Below, piece after piece: positions 21,426 to 32,890 of a DNA stretch of 64,000 nt (position 1 is the first letter of the stretch; each line of letters starts with the position of its first letter). The position numbers and the translations under genes are program-made. Source of the stretch: Atherinomorus stipes (lineage: Eukaryota; Chordata; Actinopteri; Atheriniformes; Atherinidae); NCBI GenBank assembly GCA_023101725.1, contig JALJCO010007151.1:1-64000 (forward strand). Direction: 5' to 3'. The notes under the pieces were generated by a model, which searched no databases, was not told the DNA's origin, and saw only the letters and a program-made list of their open reading frames with translations.

Positions 21426-23995
21426 AACGTGATGAAATGAGTTTTGAAGCCAAACAGAAATGATGGAGCTGATTCGGGTGTCCCTGACTATAGTCAAACC
21501 TGATTCAGCAGATCATGCCATTCGTCAACGAACAGTTAAATCATGTTTTGTTTTTTCCCCCTTATTGATCAATAATCTCATTTGTGTCTTTTCCTACTCC
21601 AGAGAAAGAACTATAACACCTCATTAAATAGATTAAATTTTTCATTCGGCGTAAAATAACAGGACGTCTCCGTGAGCTTTCGTTCTTCTATATCACTGAT
21701 TAGGCTGTAAAACGTGTCTGCTCGTTTAAAGTCCTTTTCAATTTATTTAAATATTTAACAAAAAGAAAATTACAAGATATGTTGGTGTGAAACAATTCAT
21801 TAATTAGATTTTTATCTTTCCATTAACACTGCAGGTATAAACCTTTTTTTTTTTTTTTTTTTTATGCTCAATTTAAAGTTGGGAAAGAGAATTAAAAGGG
21901 TGTAACAGTGTGCGCGGCACACGGTCCAAATGTCAAACATATAAAAAGGAATTCCAATAGAATAACCTTCACTGAATAAATAAATTATGTACACGATCAC
22001 AATAAAAGGCTCATAACGAAGTACAAAGTTATATCCATGTAAAACGGAAAGTAAAAGTTAGAAAGTGTGAGTAAAAAAGGCGATGAACAGGAGAGCTGCT
22101 CCTCGCTTCGTTAACAATAAAGCCGACAGGGAGAATCTCCTCTGGATGGTGGAGGGAACGTGCAGAACATCACAGCCATGATTATTACACAACTTACTGG
22201 AATGTTGCAGCATGTTCTCACATCTCCACCGTTCACGAGGAGCCGCTCAACAGCTGATGCAGCGAGGCAGCGGTCCAGTTCAGGACAAAGATAAAAGCTG
22301 CTCTAGTCTGAAATCAGCCGCAGGTTCATGATTCAGGACATTATGGTTCTGAAAAACGCGCTCTTTCCTGATACAATAATCCTCCAGCAGCACCAGCATC
22401 CATCTGGAGCTTTAACACGAAGTAGACCCGTGTTCATGTCCGTCAGACTGTTTCCACCTTCACACACTGATGCTGTAAATCAGTGGAAGAAACTACGATG
22501 ATGATGATGTGACAGTAAAGGGTCCTTCATCATGTCTGGCTACTACTTCACGTCTCTGGCTGAATCCTCAGCAGCAGCGCGCGACTCACCGGCAGACTGC
22601 AGTTCAAACCCGCTTTATGCCATACTGATAGTAACAGACCTGGAACATGAATTATTTAAAGAACAAATGAATATTGTGTAAAAATCAAACGTTCAGTCCC
22701 CCCCCCCCCCCCCCCCCACTGCAGGATGGTATGATCTTTGCTTGGTAACCACATGCTGCGACTATTTGACTTAGAGACTGACAGTCGAAGCTCAGTCCTG
22801 GAAACGAATCGTCGACTCTTTGGAGACCCCCCCCCCAAACCTGAACATGAAATGTTTTTACAGAAGAGACGAGCAAATGTTGCTGATAATGAGTCTTAAT
22901 GTCAACCCTGACAGCTGAGCCGCGTTCACTGACCTCATTTTATATTACACCAACAGGAAACTGTTTTCTTCTGAAAATTATAGATTTTTATGAATTACAA
23001 ACTTGATGATTTTAAAAGAAATTTTATTTCCATCGCAGTAAATATCATGTTGAACAGGGATCTGTTTTTTTATGCTTGTATTTTCTATTTAAAAAGGAGA
23101 AAACTGTTATGTCCTAATGTTGATGCAGGTTGAAATCTCTTCCGGTCTGATGATGATGTTCTGTTGGCTTTTTATTGAAAATGTTTTATAATTAAACATT
23201 TATGTATAATTAAATTCTCCTTTTGAGTGACTCACTTTGTCATAAGATCCTTTGAACTTAAAAAGCAAAATTGTTCACATTGATCTCATTTATTATTAGC
23301 TTCGTGTGTAACCACTTCCAGCCCTTCCACCATATTTATCTAAAGATTTCACTCCATACATTATAAAATCTTGTCAGGTTTCAATATTGTCAGAAAAGTG
23401 ATTAAAAAATCTGTCCCAAATTGATAATAAGCCGTTTTGCATTCTTCATGATAAACATGTTCCCATTTGAAGAAAAAGATGATCAGTTAAACTAATTTTG
23501 TTTTTTGACTTAAGACAAACTACAATATATTCTGGCACCTATTTAAACACATTTATCAGAGTTCCCAAATGTCCTGGAAAACCTGGAAAATGATTAAACA
23601 TTTTTCCAGTCATGGAAAACACATGAAAAATTAGAAAAAAGAGTCAAATGTTATTACTACTTGTTACACTTTTGTCACAGTTTGGAGGTTCACTTTGAAA
23701 AACGTCAAATAGACTTTACTCATTTCTGTATTTACAGAAAAATGGTATCAGTGATTGTTAGAAATTCAATTAAACAAATATGTAAAACACGTTGAATTTA
23801 TTCTCCAGGAAATGTTCAGAGTCATGTTTTGCAGTGAACCTGCTGTCTGACTGAGAACTTCTACTCTGGATTTGTTTTTTATGTAACGTGCAGGCTGGAC
23901 CTCTGGTGGATGGCTCAACCTAAAGTTTTATTTTTTAATTTCTGTATTTTTATGTATTGATTATGTAATTAACGAATTGTTCTTACAGAATTGTC

Positions 23996-24028
<33 letters not shown>

Positions 24029-24063
24029 ACTGAAGAAAAAAAATATATGTATATATATATATA
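21426..24063. other. 3' region of the gene and arm DNA without genes
   Basis: AATAAA-like signals occur (for example CACAATAAAAGG near 22000) and could end the PYD transcript. The rest contains a poly-T run (about 21845-21865), poly-C runs near 22699 and 22830, and a (TA)n tract at about 24000-24030. The matching right-arm block is 46562-49200. Short frames here show no family resemblance. Confidence 0.4.
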
Positions 24064-26312
24064 AATTCATTTCAGGCAATACGTTTTCATATTTTCACAG
24101 AACACGAGAAGATGACCCCTTACATAGCCGATCATCTCGTCACAAAGAAAACAACAAAACAACACGGTTATGTTGTAGCCCTATGGCCATAGCTATGTAA
24201 CAAAACAATTATATTCAACATGCCTGAATGGGAGTGAGAAGAAGCACACTATACAATCCCACCCCATTTTTCCATATGAATCACAGCAATCATGCTTCCA
24301 TCAAAAACAATAGTGAAAACAAACTTGACCACAATTGGAACAATAAACCATAGAAGAATTTGTACTAAATAACTTAAGCTCGTAGGATCATAGTGGTGCT
24401 ACCAAAGGCAACAAATAACCAGCACATTGCAACAACAATTCCATACCAACAAGGGTAAGTAATAATGCATATTAACGATTATTGAGAAGAAGACCATAAT
24501 TCTCAATGGTAACGGACAATATACCAACAATGGTAAGGAAACAAAGAGTACATTACCACTAGAAGACCCACTCTTGTGACAAAACCAAGTGCCTATATAA
24601 CAGTTTATATCAATGAATATTTTGACATTGCTTGTTTTGTATTTCCAGTTTGTTCCAAAGTTTAGCCCCACAGGCAGACAGACAAAAACTTCTACAAGTA
24701 GTCCGAACTTTAGGTATGATGGAAGTGAAATTCCTATGTCCTCTCAAATTATGAACTCTTTCTTTTATTTTGAAGAGCTGCTGTAGATTAATTGGCAATA
24801 AATTGTTAAATGCTTTGCATAGGAATATTAATGTATTGTACTTAACAAAGTCATTAGTATTGAATGAACAGATTATGAGTATGTTCAAGAAACCCAACTT
24901 CATGAATAATCCGCACTCCTCGTTTTTGTAATGAATAATGGATTTATCTGTCTCTGCCAGACACGTGACTTTTGTTGCTAAGACGCCATTTTAGGCGTAT
25001 AAAAGTCAACGGTCCCGTTTATCAAACAAGCGTGGAAATGAGTGCACATCTGATCATATAAATATTATTTTTGTATCCACGTGTGATTCATAAATGTTCC
25101 TGTCTGACCAAACAACAGAATCTACATCAGAAATCCCTCCTCATGCAGCTGCTTCTACTCTGAAGCAGCAGCGCAGACAGGCGGAGGCTGGTCCAAGCCT
25201 GACCCGGACTGTCGGATCTGAGCCTGACCCGCACAGGGACAAAAGAAAAAATAACTTTCATTAGCTAAGCTAAGAAACAGTCTGCTGACTGAGCACTTAT
25301 AGACTATAACTTTAGGGTACAGATTACTTAATAGAAACGACGGATCGCCTCCTGTCTTCTGTCTCCAGGAGCTGCAGGTTTCATACCAGCCAGATGATCT
25401 TAACAGCAGAGTGTTATAACTTCAGATGAAGGCGACAAATAATCGCCCAAAATATCAAGATAAATCAGACTTTATTATCTCACTGTTGATGTTTGAATAA
25501 AGAAAAGAAAGCTCGGCTTATTGTAAGAAGACGGACAGTCGGGCTGCAGAAAGGCGCAGATGCATCGGACCAGCGGGAAACGCTGCTTTAGAAAGTTTGC
25601 AACACAACCCTGACCTGTGTGGATCTGTACGATGCTGTAACTTGTCAAGACTTTATTGACAAGTTAAATAACAGAAATAATAGTTTAGAAACATTATGCG
25701 CAGCCAGAAGGGCAGACGCGCTGGTAACTGCAGCTCCCAGGAGACACGGAGTTGAGTGGAGGAGATCCGTTTCTATAAATTAATCTATACATTAACGTTG
25801 TACAAGTGTTCATTCGGTAGACTGTTTCTTAGTTTAACTAATGAAAGTCATCGTTTCTTATGTTCCTGTCCGGGTCAGGCTCAGATCCAACCAGCCTCCA
25901 TCTGTGAGCGCTGCTGCTGCTTCAGGAGAAACAGCTGGATGATGATGCATTTCTGACCAATATTCTGTTGTTTGGTCAGACACGAACATTTTATAAATCA
26001 CACATGGATTCAGTCGTAAGATCATTTTTATGATCAGATGTGCGCTCATTTCCACGCCGGTTTGACCACTGACAGTTTTACGCCTGAAATGGCGTCAAGC
26101 GCTGGTTACTGCTGGTTAAGCAACAAATGTTACGTCACTCGGCGGAGACCGATTGTACACTGGTAGGTGTTTCTCCCATACTTTGACACAATACATGAGG
26201 TATGGGAGTACTAATGTGCAATATAAAGTACGGAGCGCATTCTCATCAAGGTATTGTTTCACTTTATTTATTATTGAGAGGGTTTTGGAGATTTTAGTTT
26301 TATGTATATTAA
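24064..26312 (-). pseudogene. Non-LTR retrotransposon 3' part, split by a foldback element (left)
   Basis: On the minus strand 26312-26152 reads a reverse-transcriptase C-terminal stretch (TKISKTLSIINKVKQYLDEN, then TLYCTLVLPYLMYCVKVWEK). It resumes after the inserted element at 24945 (KSIIHYKNE, then CSFNTNDFVKYNTLIFLCKA and GAKLWNKLE). These patterns are those of fish L2/Rex-like LINEs downstream of the RT core. The 5' end is cut at the TTAA element boundary (26312), and the 3' UTR ends near the (TA)n tract. The right arm carries the same structure in reverse. Confidence 0.75.
24948..26151. mobile_element. Foldback element with AT TSD, copy 1 (left arm, in LINE)
   Basis: Two arms of about 550 bp each, imperfectly inverted, make up nearly the whole 1,204 bp. 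They share GCACATCTGATCAT, TGACCAAACAACAGAAT and GGATCTGAGCCTGACCCG-type blocks. The outer ends are CTGTCTCTGCCAG and GGCGGAGACCG, flanked by AT on each side. Removing the element and one AT rejoins the LINE frame exactly (VYN-KSIIH). A 2-bp AT duplication suggests the ISL2EU/IS4EU group; that assignment is from memory of the family and is tentative. Confidence 0.75.
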
Positions 26313-27289
26313 AGGCGCTATACCTGATTTTGCACATTTGCGAACCGTGAGCGAGGTGAACAGTGTAGTTTGAACTGTAAGCCCCGCCCCTAACTGTTTC
26401 TCCCAGTGAGAAACGCTCCTTCTCTCGTTTTTCTCTCCTCCCACTCAACATGCATGAAATAACATGCACGTTTCATACTCGTGCACAAAGAAACTCTCCA
26501 GAGAAAACTTGCATCTTCCAGAGAAATTACTGTTCTGGTTGCAGTAAATGGCTGCAGATCAGCTAAATGACATTTTCTGTCATAACCGGTAGTTTACCGT
26601 AACAACAGTTATGTAAACAGATGCACAGTTATGACGAGTTATGATGTTATAGGCGACGTTACAACATGACAGCCTGATAAAGTTTCTAACCGGCCACTTT
26701 GAGAAGCAGGGATGTAAAGCTTCGTCGTGTTACGGTGTAAATATCACTGTTATATACGGTAGACCAGCAGAGGAAGCGCCAGCACCTGAGGACGTAAATG
26801 TTACTGAGAAGAAAGTTGTTGAAAAAAATACCTGTCCAGGTGGACTTCCAGTCCACATTTAGTCCGAGGCGTCCGGCTCTCTACCTTCAGTACAATCCAC
26901 CGAGAACATGAACTTTATTCCTTCTTTGGTCTGTCCTGCGTTTCATCTCTCTCCTCCTCAGTTTTGATGCTTACAGGCACTTTCCCTTCGGCAGACGCCA
27001 TGTGGTTCTGTTTCCAAGTGCTGCCGTGCACGTGAGAGAGGAGGGAGCTTCTCGTTAGAAAACGCTGTGAGTGGCAGATTGGAAACTGAAACTTATGTAG
27101 AATGAATCGCATTGGCATGAAGAGAGCATCACGCCATCCTTAGAAACCTAAACTAAAAAGGCCTGGATTCATGCATAAACGCAATCAATGAGTGATCTAT
27201 TTTTATGAAATTACCCCTTTTAACACACATTATACCGTGTAGAAAGCATTTCTCTGAAAGAGATTAAAATAAAATCAGATGCAGGGCCT
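26313..27289. mobile_element. TTAA-target element B (left)
   Basis: TTAA (26309-26312) then AGGCGCTATACCTGATTTT, and at the far end AAAATCAGATGCAGGGCCT then TTAA (27290-27293). The length is 977 bp. A short frame near its middle (MASAEGKVPVSIKTEEERDE) is complete in both arms, but its function is unknown. There is no transposase. The mirror copy lies at 43321-44296. Confidence 0.7.
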
Positions 27290-27605
27290 TTAACTCAACA
27301 TGATAGGATTCATTATAAAGTACACAGTCATGGAAAAAATTAAGAGACTACTCTTATTTTCTCATATTTCTTGTTTATTTTAATGCCTGGTACTACTAAA
27401 AGTACATTTGTCTGGACAAATATAATGATAACAAAAATAGCTCTTAAGAGTTTAACTTAAGAATTGATATCTAGCCATTTTCCATGCTTTTTATAAGTTC
27501 TTACATCAATATCTATGGCATTGTACTGCCAAAAACAGCTTTTCTTTTCTGTCTTTTAGTCACATGATTCACACACAGAGTTGGTACTCGATTGCATAAC
27601 CATTA

Positions 27606-28306
27606 TGTCACAGGGTGAACAACGGGTGCTGCCAGAGACTGGATTCTGCCCACTAGCTTGGATTTTAGTATTCTTTTTTTGTTTTTTTTTTGTTTTTAAC
27701 ATTTTTTTAATCCAGGGAATGGAAGATTTAACGAACAGATTGGGAGGACAAGGGGAGAAGGACTCTCCAATCAAAGCTGAAAGAAAAGAAGAGAGAATGG
27801 GGTGAAGAGAGAAAGAAGAGGAAGGAAGAAGGGGAAGGGGGGAGGGGGGTCGGGGGGGGGGGGGGGGGGCCGGGACTAATGGGAAACACAAGGAGGAGGG
27901 GGGAGGCAGAGGAGGGGGGGGAGGGGGGGGAGGGGGGGGGGGGGGAGGGGGAGGGGGGGGGGGGTGGGGGGGGGGGTGGGGAGAATAGAGAGGGGGAGAG
28001 GGGGGAGGCGGGGGGGGCGGAGGAGTGACTGCAGGGCCAGAGAGAGCGTTTGTCTCCGGGGGGGAATGGGGGGAGGGGGGGGGGAGGAGGAGGAGAGCGG
28101 GGGAGAGGGGGGGGAGAGGGGGGAGGGGCCAGCCCGACAAGCAACCCACAAAACTCCTTATATCCTTTTTTATATATATCTTATTATAAAGTTTTAGGGA
28201 TACCCTACTTATAAGTTTAGTAACATTATTTGTTTTATTTCTTTTATAAAGCTTTTAATCTTTTAACCACCGCTGGCGAGGCCTGTCTTCTCCCCCCCCG
28301 TGAAAG
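27606..28306. mobile_element. LTR-like insertion with CCATTA direct repeats, left arm only
   Basis: CCATTA flanks both sides (27600-27605 and 28307-28312), and the right arm has the unoccupied site (TAATGG, 43004-43009). The insert starts TGTCACAGGGTGAAC and has the size and TG start of a retroviral-type LTR. Its last bases are CCCCGTGAAAG rather than a clean CA, so a solo LTR is likely but not proven. No protein-coding part is present. Confidence 0.6.
27781..28128. repeat. Long purine (G/A) tract inside the LTR-like insert
   Basis: About 350 bp of almost pure G and A on the plus strand with many runs of six or more G. It breaks only at short islands such as CTAATGGG near 27894. Four-run G clusters are abundant, so G-quadruplex and triplex (H-DNA) formation is likely. 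Proline-rich frames on the other strand are simple translations of this tract. Confidence 0.9.
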
Positions 28307-28544
28307 CCATTATTTTTGATGATAGTGGTGGTCTCTTCATTTTTTCCATGGCTCCATCTGTTTTGGAGTTTGGTAGGCTTTCCTTCATTTGCCAACGTCA
28401 GATATTTTTTCATATTTAAATCAGTTCCTGCTTCTGCTGCTCTGCAGCTGCTGGTACTGTGCAAACAGCACGCGTAATAGATGTCAGACTATATTCAGGT
28501 TTGTTCCAATAAAAGCTCCCATCCTTGTCCTTCTACACTGTCTT

Positions 28545-29990
28545 CTTCTGAGACCCAGCAGGGATACCTATTGTATCAAAGTCAACTTGATTGTCAAATG
28601 TGCCACATGTTAGCCATACAACACAGATGAAATTACAGTCCTCTCAAACCTACGGTGCATACAATAAAATATAAGATAAAAATATAATAATCTAGGAATC
28701 TGCTCAGGTAATGTAGAAATCTAAACATGGAACCTAAGTTAAAATACTAAAGAAGACTTACAAATGGGTTGATAGTAGACAACGTGAACGGTATTGCAAT
28801 CCTAATGTAGGAGGTAGTGCAGATATTACAGTGCAATGACAATGTAAGTAATGTAACTGTGGCATGAAACAGTAAAGTTTGACAATGTAACAGTGCAGTG
28901 GTCCTGATGGACAATAGTGCAAATAGTCAATGTAAACGATGTAACTGTACATGTACAGTAAGGTTTTAGCAATGTAACAGTGCAATCATGCATATGCAGG
29001 TAAACTGTAGCAGTTCTGATGGATGCAATAGTGCAATATGTAGTAGTGCCATTTAGTACAATGCTCTGCATTGTTGAGCTGGTGCCATGGTGATGATAGA
29101 CACTGTGGGCCGGGTGGGTGGGGTCACCTGCGATCCTGGTGGCTCTGCAGGTGAGGCGGGAGTGGTAAATTTCCAATAGACAGGGGAGGGGGACACCGAG
29201 TATCTTCCCAGCTGCTTTCACGGTGCGCTGCAGGGTCTTGCAGCAGGATGCGGTGCAGGCTCCGTACCACACGGTGATGCTGCTGGTCAGGATGCTCTCC
29301 ATGGTGCCCCTGTAGAAGCAGTGCATGATGGGGGACGGGGCTCTTGCTCTTCTCAGTTTCTGAAGTAGAGTTGCTGTTGGGCTTTCTTGGCCAGGGACGT
29401 GGTGTTGGTGTCCCAGGACAGGTCTTGGGAGATGTGGACACCCAGGAACTTGGTGCTGCACCTGCTCCACCTCAGCACCGTTGATGATCGGTGGAACATG
29501 CTGGACAGGCTCTGTCCTGAAGTCCACCACCATCTCCTTCGTCTTCTCCACATTCAGATGGAGATGGTTGTTCCTGCACCAAAGACCAGGCGGCTCACCT
29601 CACTGCTGCAGTTTGTCTCATCGTTGTTGTTGATGAGACCCACCACGGTCGTGTCGTCTGCAAACTTAATAAAGAGGTTGAAGCTGAATGTTGTTGCAGT
29701 GGTGGGGCAGTACAGTGAAGAGGAGGGGGCTCAGCACGCATCCTTGGGGGCCCCCGTGTTCAGCGTGATGGTGCTGGAGGTGTTGCTACTGACCCAGTTG
29801 CAGAGGGAGGTGTAGAGTTCCAGCTGGACCAGTTTGATGATGAGCTGCTGGGGGAGGGGGGGTTCAGTGACCAGCAGGTCTGCAGCACAGATGTTTATTG
29901 AGGGTTTATTGTCAGTAATCTGATTACTGCTGTGTGTTCTGTAGTAAGATATGATAGTGGGGGGTTCGCATGGCATTTACCGTGAGTCTC
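28545..29990 (-). pseudogene. Second LINE, reverse-transcriptase 3' fragment (left)
   Basis: On the minus strand about 29800-28900 shows [16 protein letters not shown] (an [14 protein letters not shown] motif, damaged). Downstream are EKTKEMVVDFR, KLRRARAPSPIMHCFYRGTM and SILTSSITVWYGACTASCCK. This is the well-known thumb and C-terminal layout of fish non-LTR elements. A frameshift occurs after VEQVQHQVP, shared with the right arm. The 3' tail reaches about 28545. Confidence 0.8.
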
Positions 29991-30803
29991 GTCACCGCTT
30001 TTACTTTGAAGTCAACTAATGTCGCAACTCTGAATTTCTATGGCTCTGGTCAACACATCATGCAACTCTGTGTATTGACGGTTCTGGAAGTCGGCACCTG
30101 TTTCTGCTGCTATCAGAGCTCATCCAGCTGTTGATGTTGATAGAGATGCACCAGCTCAGTTTTTTCTGATCCAATCCGATACCAATACCTGGGCTGAGCA
30201 TATCAGCCGATACTGATCCGATATTACTGTTGAATGAATGAACTGTATACCTTGCCATGTGAGTGAAGGCATCAGGTTGACATGAACATTTAGCCGTGTT
30301 TTTTTTTTTAAAAAGTAACAAATTTAATCAGATATAAATGTACTTGATATTATTTATTAACAAATAAAGTGTACATTTATTATGATATTAATAAAAACAG
30401 AAATGACTGGATTGGAATGCTGAATCAGCCACAATCATCTGATATCTGTATTGGATTGGTGCATCTCTAGTTGTCTGCGACTTGTGATAATATAAAACAC
30501 GTTTGATACTGTTGCAAGCCCAAGACGAGGAAAAGACAGATATAAAACAGCGCAGATTACCATGTCAAACTTAATTATCGAGGCTGCGGGGGTGCGCAGC
30601 GACTCCAGTAAAACTCCATTGGATTGTGTTGTAACGCAGTGACGCAGAACCGTCAATACTGAGAGTTGCATAATCCGTTGACCAGAGTCATAGAAATAGA
30701 GTTGCGACATTTGTTGACTTCAATGTAAAAAGCAGTGACATAACTCACATAGAATGCCATGCAAACCCCATGCTGTCTTACTGCAGAACACACAGCAGCA
30801 ATT
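29923..30803. mobile_element. Foldback element C with a hAT MITE inside (left)
   Basis: ATTACTGCTGTGTGTTCTGT at the left and its inverse at the right (CTGCAGAACACACAGCAGCA) begin inverted arms of about 180 bp. The arms share ATGTCGCAACTCT and TATTGACGGTTCTG. The centre holds a separate hAT-type MITE. The right-arm equivalent is 40531-41394. Confidence 0.6.
30141..30469. mobile_element. hAT-type MITE (TAGAGATGCACC ends), left
   Basis: TAGAGATGCACCAGC and GGTGCATCTCTA are inverted ends. The interior has the paired ATCCGATACCAATACC and ATATCTGTATTGG blocks of a widespread fish hAT MITE. A flanking 8-bp duplication is not clear. Confidence 0.6.
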
Positions 30804-30849
30804 GACCTGTGGCTAAGACACGCCTCCTCCACTCACTCGGACAACCAAT

Positions 30850-31110
30850 CATCATTCAGGGACAGGCGCTATGTGACGTCTCGGGAGATGACAGCTGTCA
30901 ACACGGACAGCAGATGCGGGATCATACAGAGACCATGACAAGATAGATTAATAAAACATTAAAAAAGCAAAACATTGTTCAGTAGTCTGAAACTGTGAGT
31001 CCAAATCAAGCCTGGGAAGTTTCTGGAATGCGACTACTGTGCGCTTCCTCAGTTTCTTGCACAAACTACTGCACGGCTGCCGGTGTTGTGCCAAAAAGTG
31101 ATCGTCTGCC
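30850..31110 (-). repeat. Interspersed repeat, TTTGTGCAAGAAAC family (left)
   Basis: The minus strand matches 39060-39270 (its palindrome partner) and, less closely, 8180-8430. GACGTCTCGGGAGATGACAG is conserved in all three. Confidence 0.6.
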
Positions 31111-31159
31111 AAAACATGATTAAACAGCCACAGGAGCGGAGTAGAGTCTGGCTCATAGA

Positions 31160-31480
31160 CTGTAAATATAATGGACGAATGTTCCGGTCACTTCTGAATA
31201 GACGAGAGTGAGGCCAGTTGGGCGTGTCCTACCGTCGCCATCTTGGCCCCGCGACGCATTTCGTCACTCCCGGAAAATCCAGAAATGGGCAAAGAGGTAG
31301 AGCTGTGAAAGTGGTGGATGAATGATTGACACCCATCAAACTCCGCGCTTCCCGCAGCTAAGCTAACTGAGCTAACCTGAAGCTGACGGAGGTAGACGGG
31401 CTAAAGCTAAAGAGCGCCGTTAGCAGCAGGCTAACGCCCGCGCGGTTTGGTTTTCCTCCTTTCTGCTCTGCCTCCCAGCT
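31160..31480 (-). repeat. Interspersed repeat, AAGATGGCGACGGTA family (left)
   Basis: The minus strand carries CCAAGATGGCGACGGTAGGA, then CACGCCCAACTGGCCTCAC. This is the same family as the insertion at 610-890 in the left flank and as 38680-38975 in the right arm. TAGACTGTAAATATAATGGA marks one end. Confidence 0.65.
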
Positions 31481-32386
31481 GCCGGACGATGGCATTTACA
31501 TTTACATTATAAATAAGTAAGTTAATATGTCACTAGAAATAGTGACATAATTCATTTCCCTTACTCAAGTTTTTAAATTAAGATTTAATGTAGTTATGAC
31601 TGGTTTCTGAGGTAGTACTGATGTTTATAATACTTGTTCGTATTTTTCTTTTTTGTTAATTGTACCCAATGAAGGCTCTTTCATTCATGAAAAAACTGCT
31701 CCCGCAGCTACAGCAGATTAACCACTGTTTATGTTTTTTTTTTATTATTTCTGCTAATTTTACCAATGTTGATCACGGTCTAGGATGTGACGAGTTTCCC
31801 TTTTATTACAACTTTCTTTCAGTAGCTCTGAAAGGTCACGATGGCTGCCTTCTATCATCCACATCTGCCTCACAGAGCAAAAACTGTAAGTACCTGTCTT
31901 AGCAACTTCAGACTGCGGTTTCCAAATGTATCACATTTGTATTATTTATCTAATATGAATTATTGTTATGTAGGCCATAAATGTAGTGTTTTGGTCAGCT
32001 GTTGCTCATTTCTCGTTTTTTAGTAACATAGGATAGTGCAGTGTTTCTCAGTTCCAGTCCTCAGGACCCACTGCCCTGCATGACTTGTAGGCAACCCTGC
32101 TTTCACACACCTGAATCACATGAATGGCTCGTTAACACGCTGCAAAGAACTTGATGAGGAAGTTCATTTATCTGAATCAGGTTGTTGAAGTCGGAACATG
32201 GAAGCTATGCAGGGCAGCGGGTGCTGAGGACTGGAACTGAGAAAGACTGGGATAGTGAGAGTACTTCCAGCTGATCCACCTGTTCAACCATCATCAACTC
32301 TGTCATTTATTATACTATTTTTTCTGTCCTCATAGACAACATTTATTGGGGAGCTGCAGAGACCATCGGAGGAAATCTGAGGCTCC

Positions 32387-32890
32387 GTGATGTCAGGATC
32401 TCCTGGTCCGGCTGAGGTGGACGATGGAAAGGCCTTCTCTCCTTCTTTTCCCTGCGAGGAAGAGCAGCTCCTGATGCCCTCATCATCCTCTGTGGTGCTG
32501 GTGCCCTCATGGAGGAGGATCTGCTCCAGCTCCCTCAGCCCCCCCACACGTCCCCCTTCGTCTCAGCCATCACCCAGAGGTGCAGATGGAGGGCATGTGT
32601 CAAGGCCAGGAGGTTTGTCAGCAGTGTTACGGCTACATTTGTTATACTTTGCTGCTCGTGTAAATGGTGTCATTATTGGCCGTCCTCACATTAAACATGA
32701 CAGTCCAGGACTGTTTTCATCAGACAAAGTTCATTTCACAACCAGGAGAAATGATAACTTTATAACAACATCAGCAGATTTCTTTAAAGACGTCCAAAAG
32801 CAGAAAGTCTCACAGCTGGAAGCATCACTGCTTTTGAACTTGGCCTGTAGGACTTTTGAAAAAGTAAAATGTAGAAATGTAGAAACGTAG
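32387..32890 (+). other. Unknown 167-residue open frame (left)
   Basis: An open frame of 167 residues contains GPAEVDDGKAFSPSFPCEEE and GVIIGRPHIKHDSPGLFSSD. The right-arm partner (37242-37745) is equally open. I counted three base differences, two changing a residue. An 87-residue frame on the opposite strand (LRELEQILLHEGTSTTEDDE) overlaps it and is also conserved. I recognise neither. Either could be transposon-derived, and conservation between such similar arms is weak evidence of coding. Confidence 0.25.

Larger units (their letters stand above)
27327..28355. mobile_element. Mariner/Tc1-like MITE interrupted by an LTR-like insert (left)
   Basis: Ends AGTCATGGAAAAAATTAAGA and TCTTCATTTTTTCCATGGCT are inverted repeats. 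The right-arm copy (42966-43290) is an uninterrupted element of about 325 bp with the same ends. Here 701 bp has been added inside it. Confidence 0.65.

Noticed and set aside
27556..28149. Proline-rich proteins of up to 197 residues
   Set aside because: They are translations of the purine tract in three frames, with no start context or conservation; the right arm lacks the sequence.
29387..29815. 142-residue plus-strand frame
   Set aside because: Antisense shadow of LINE reverse-transcriptase coding sequence on the minus strand.
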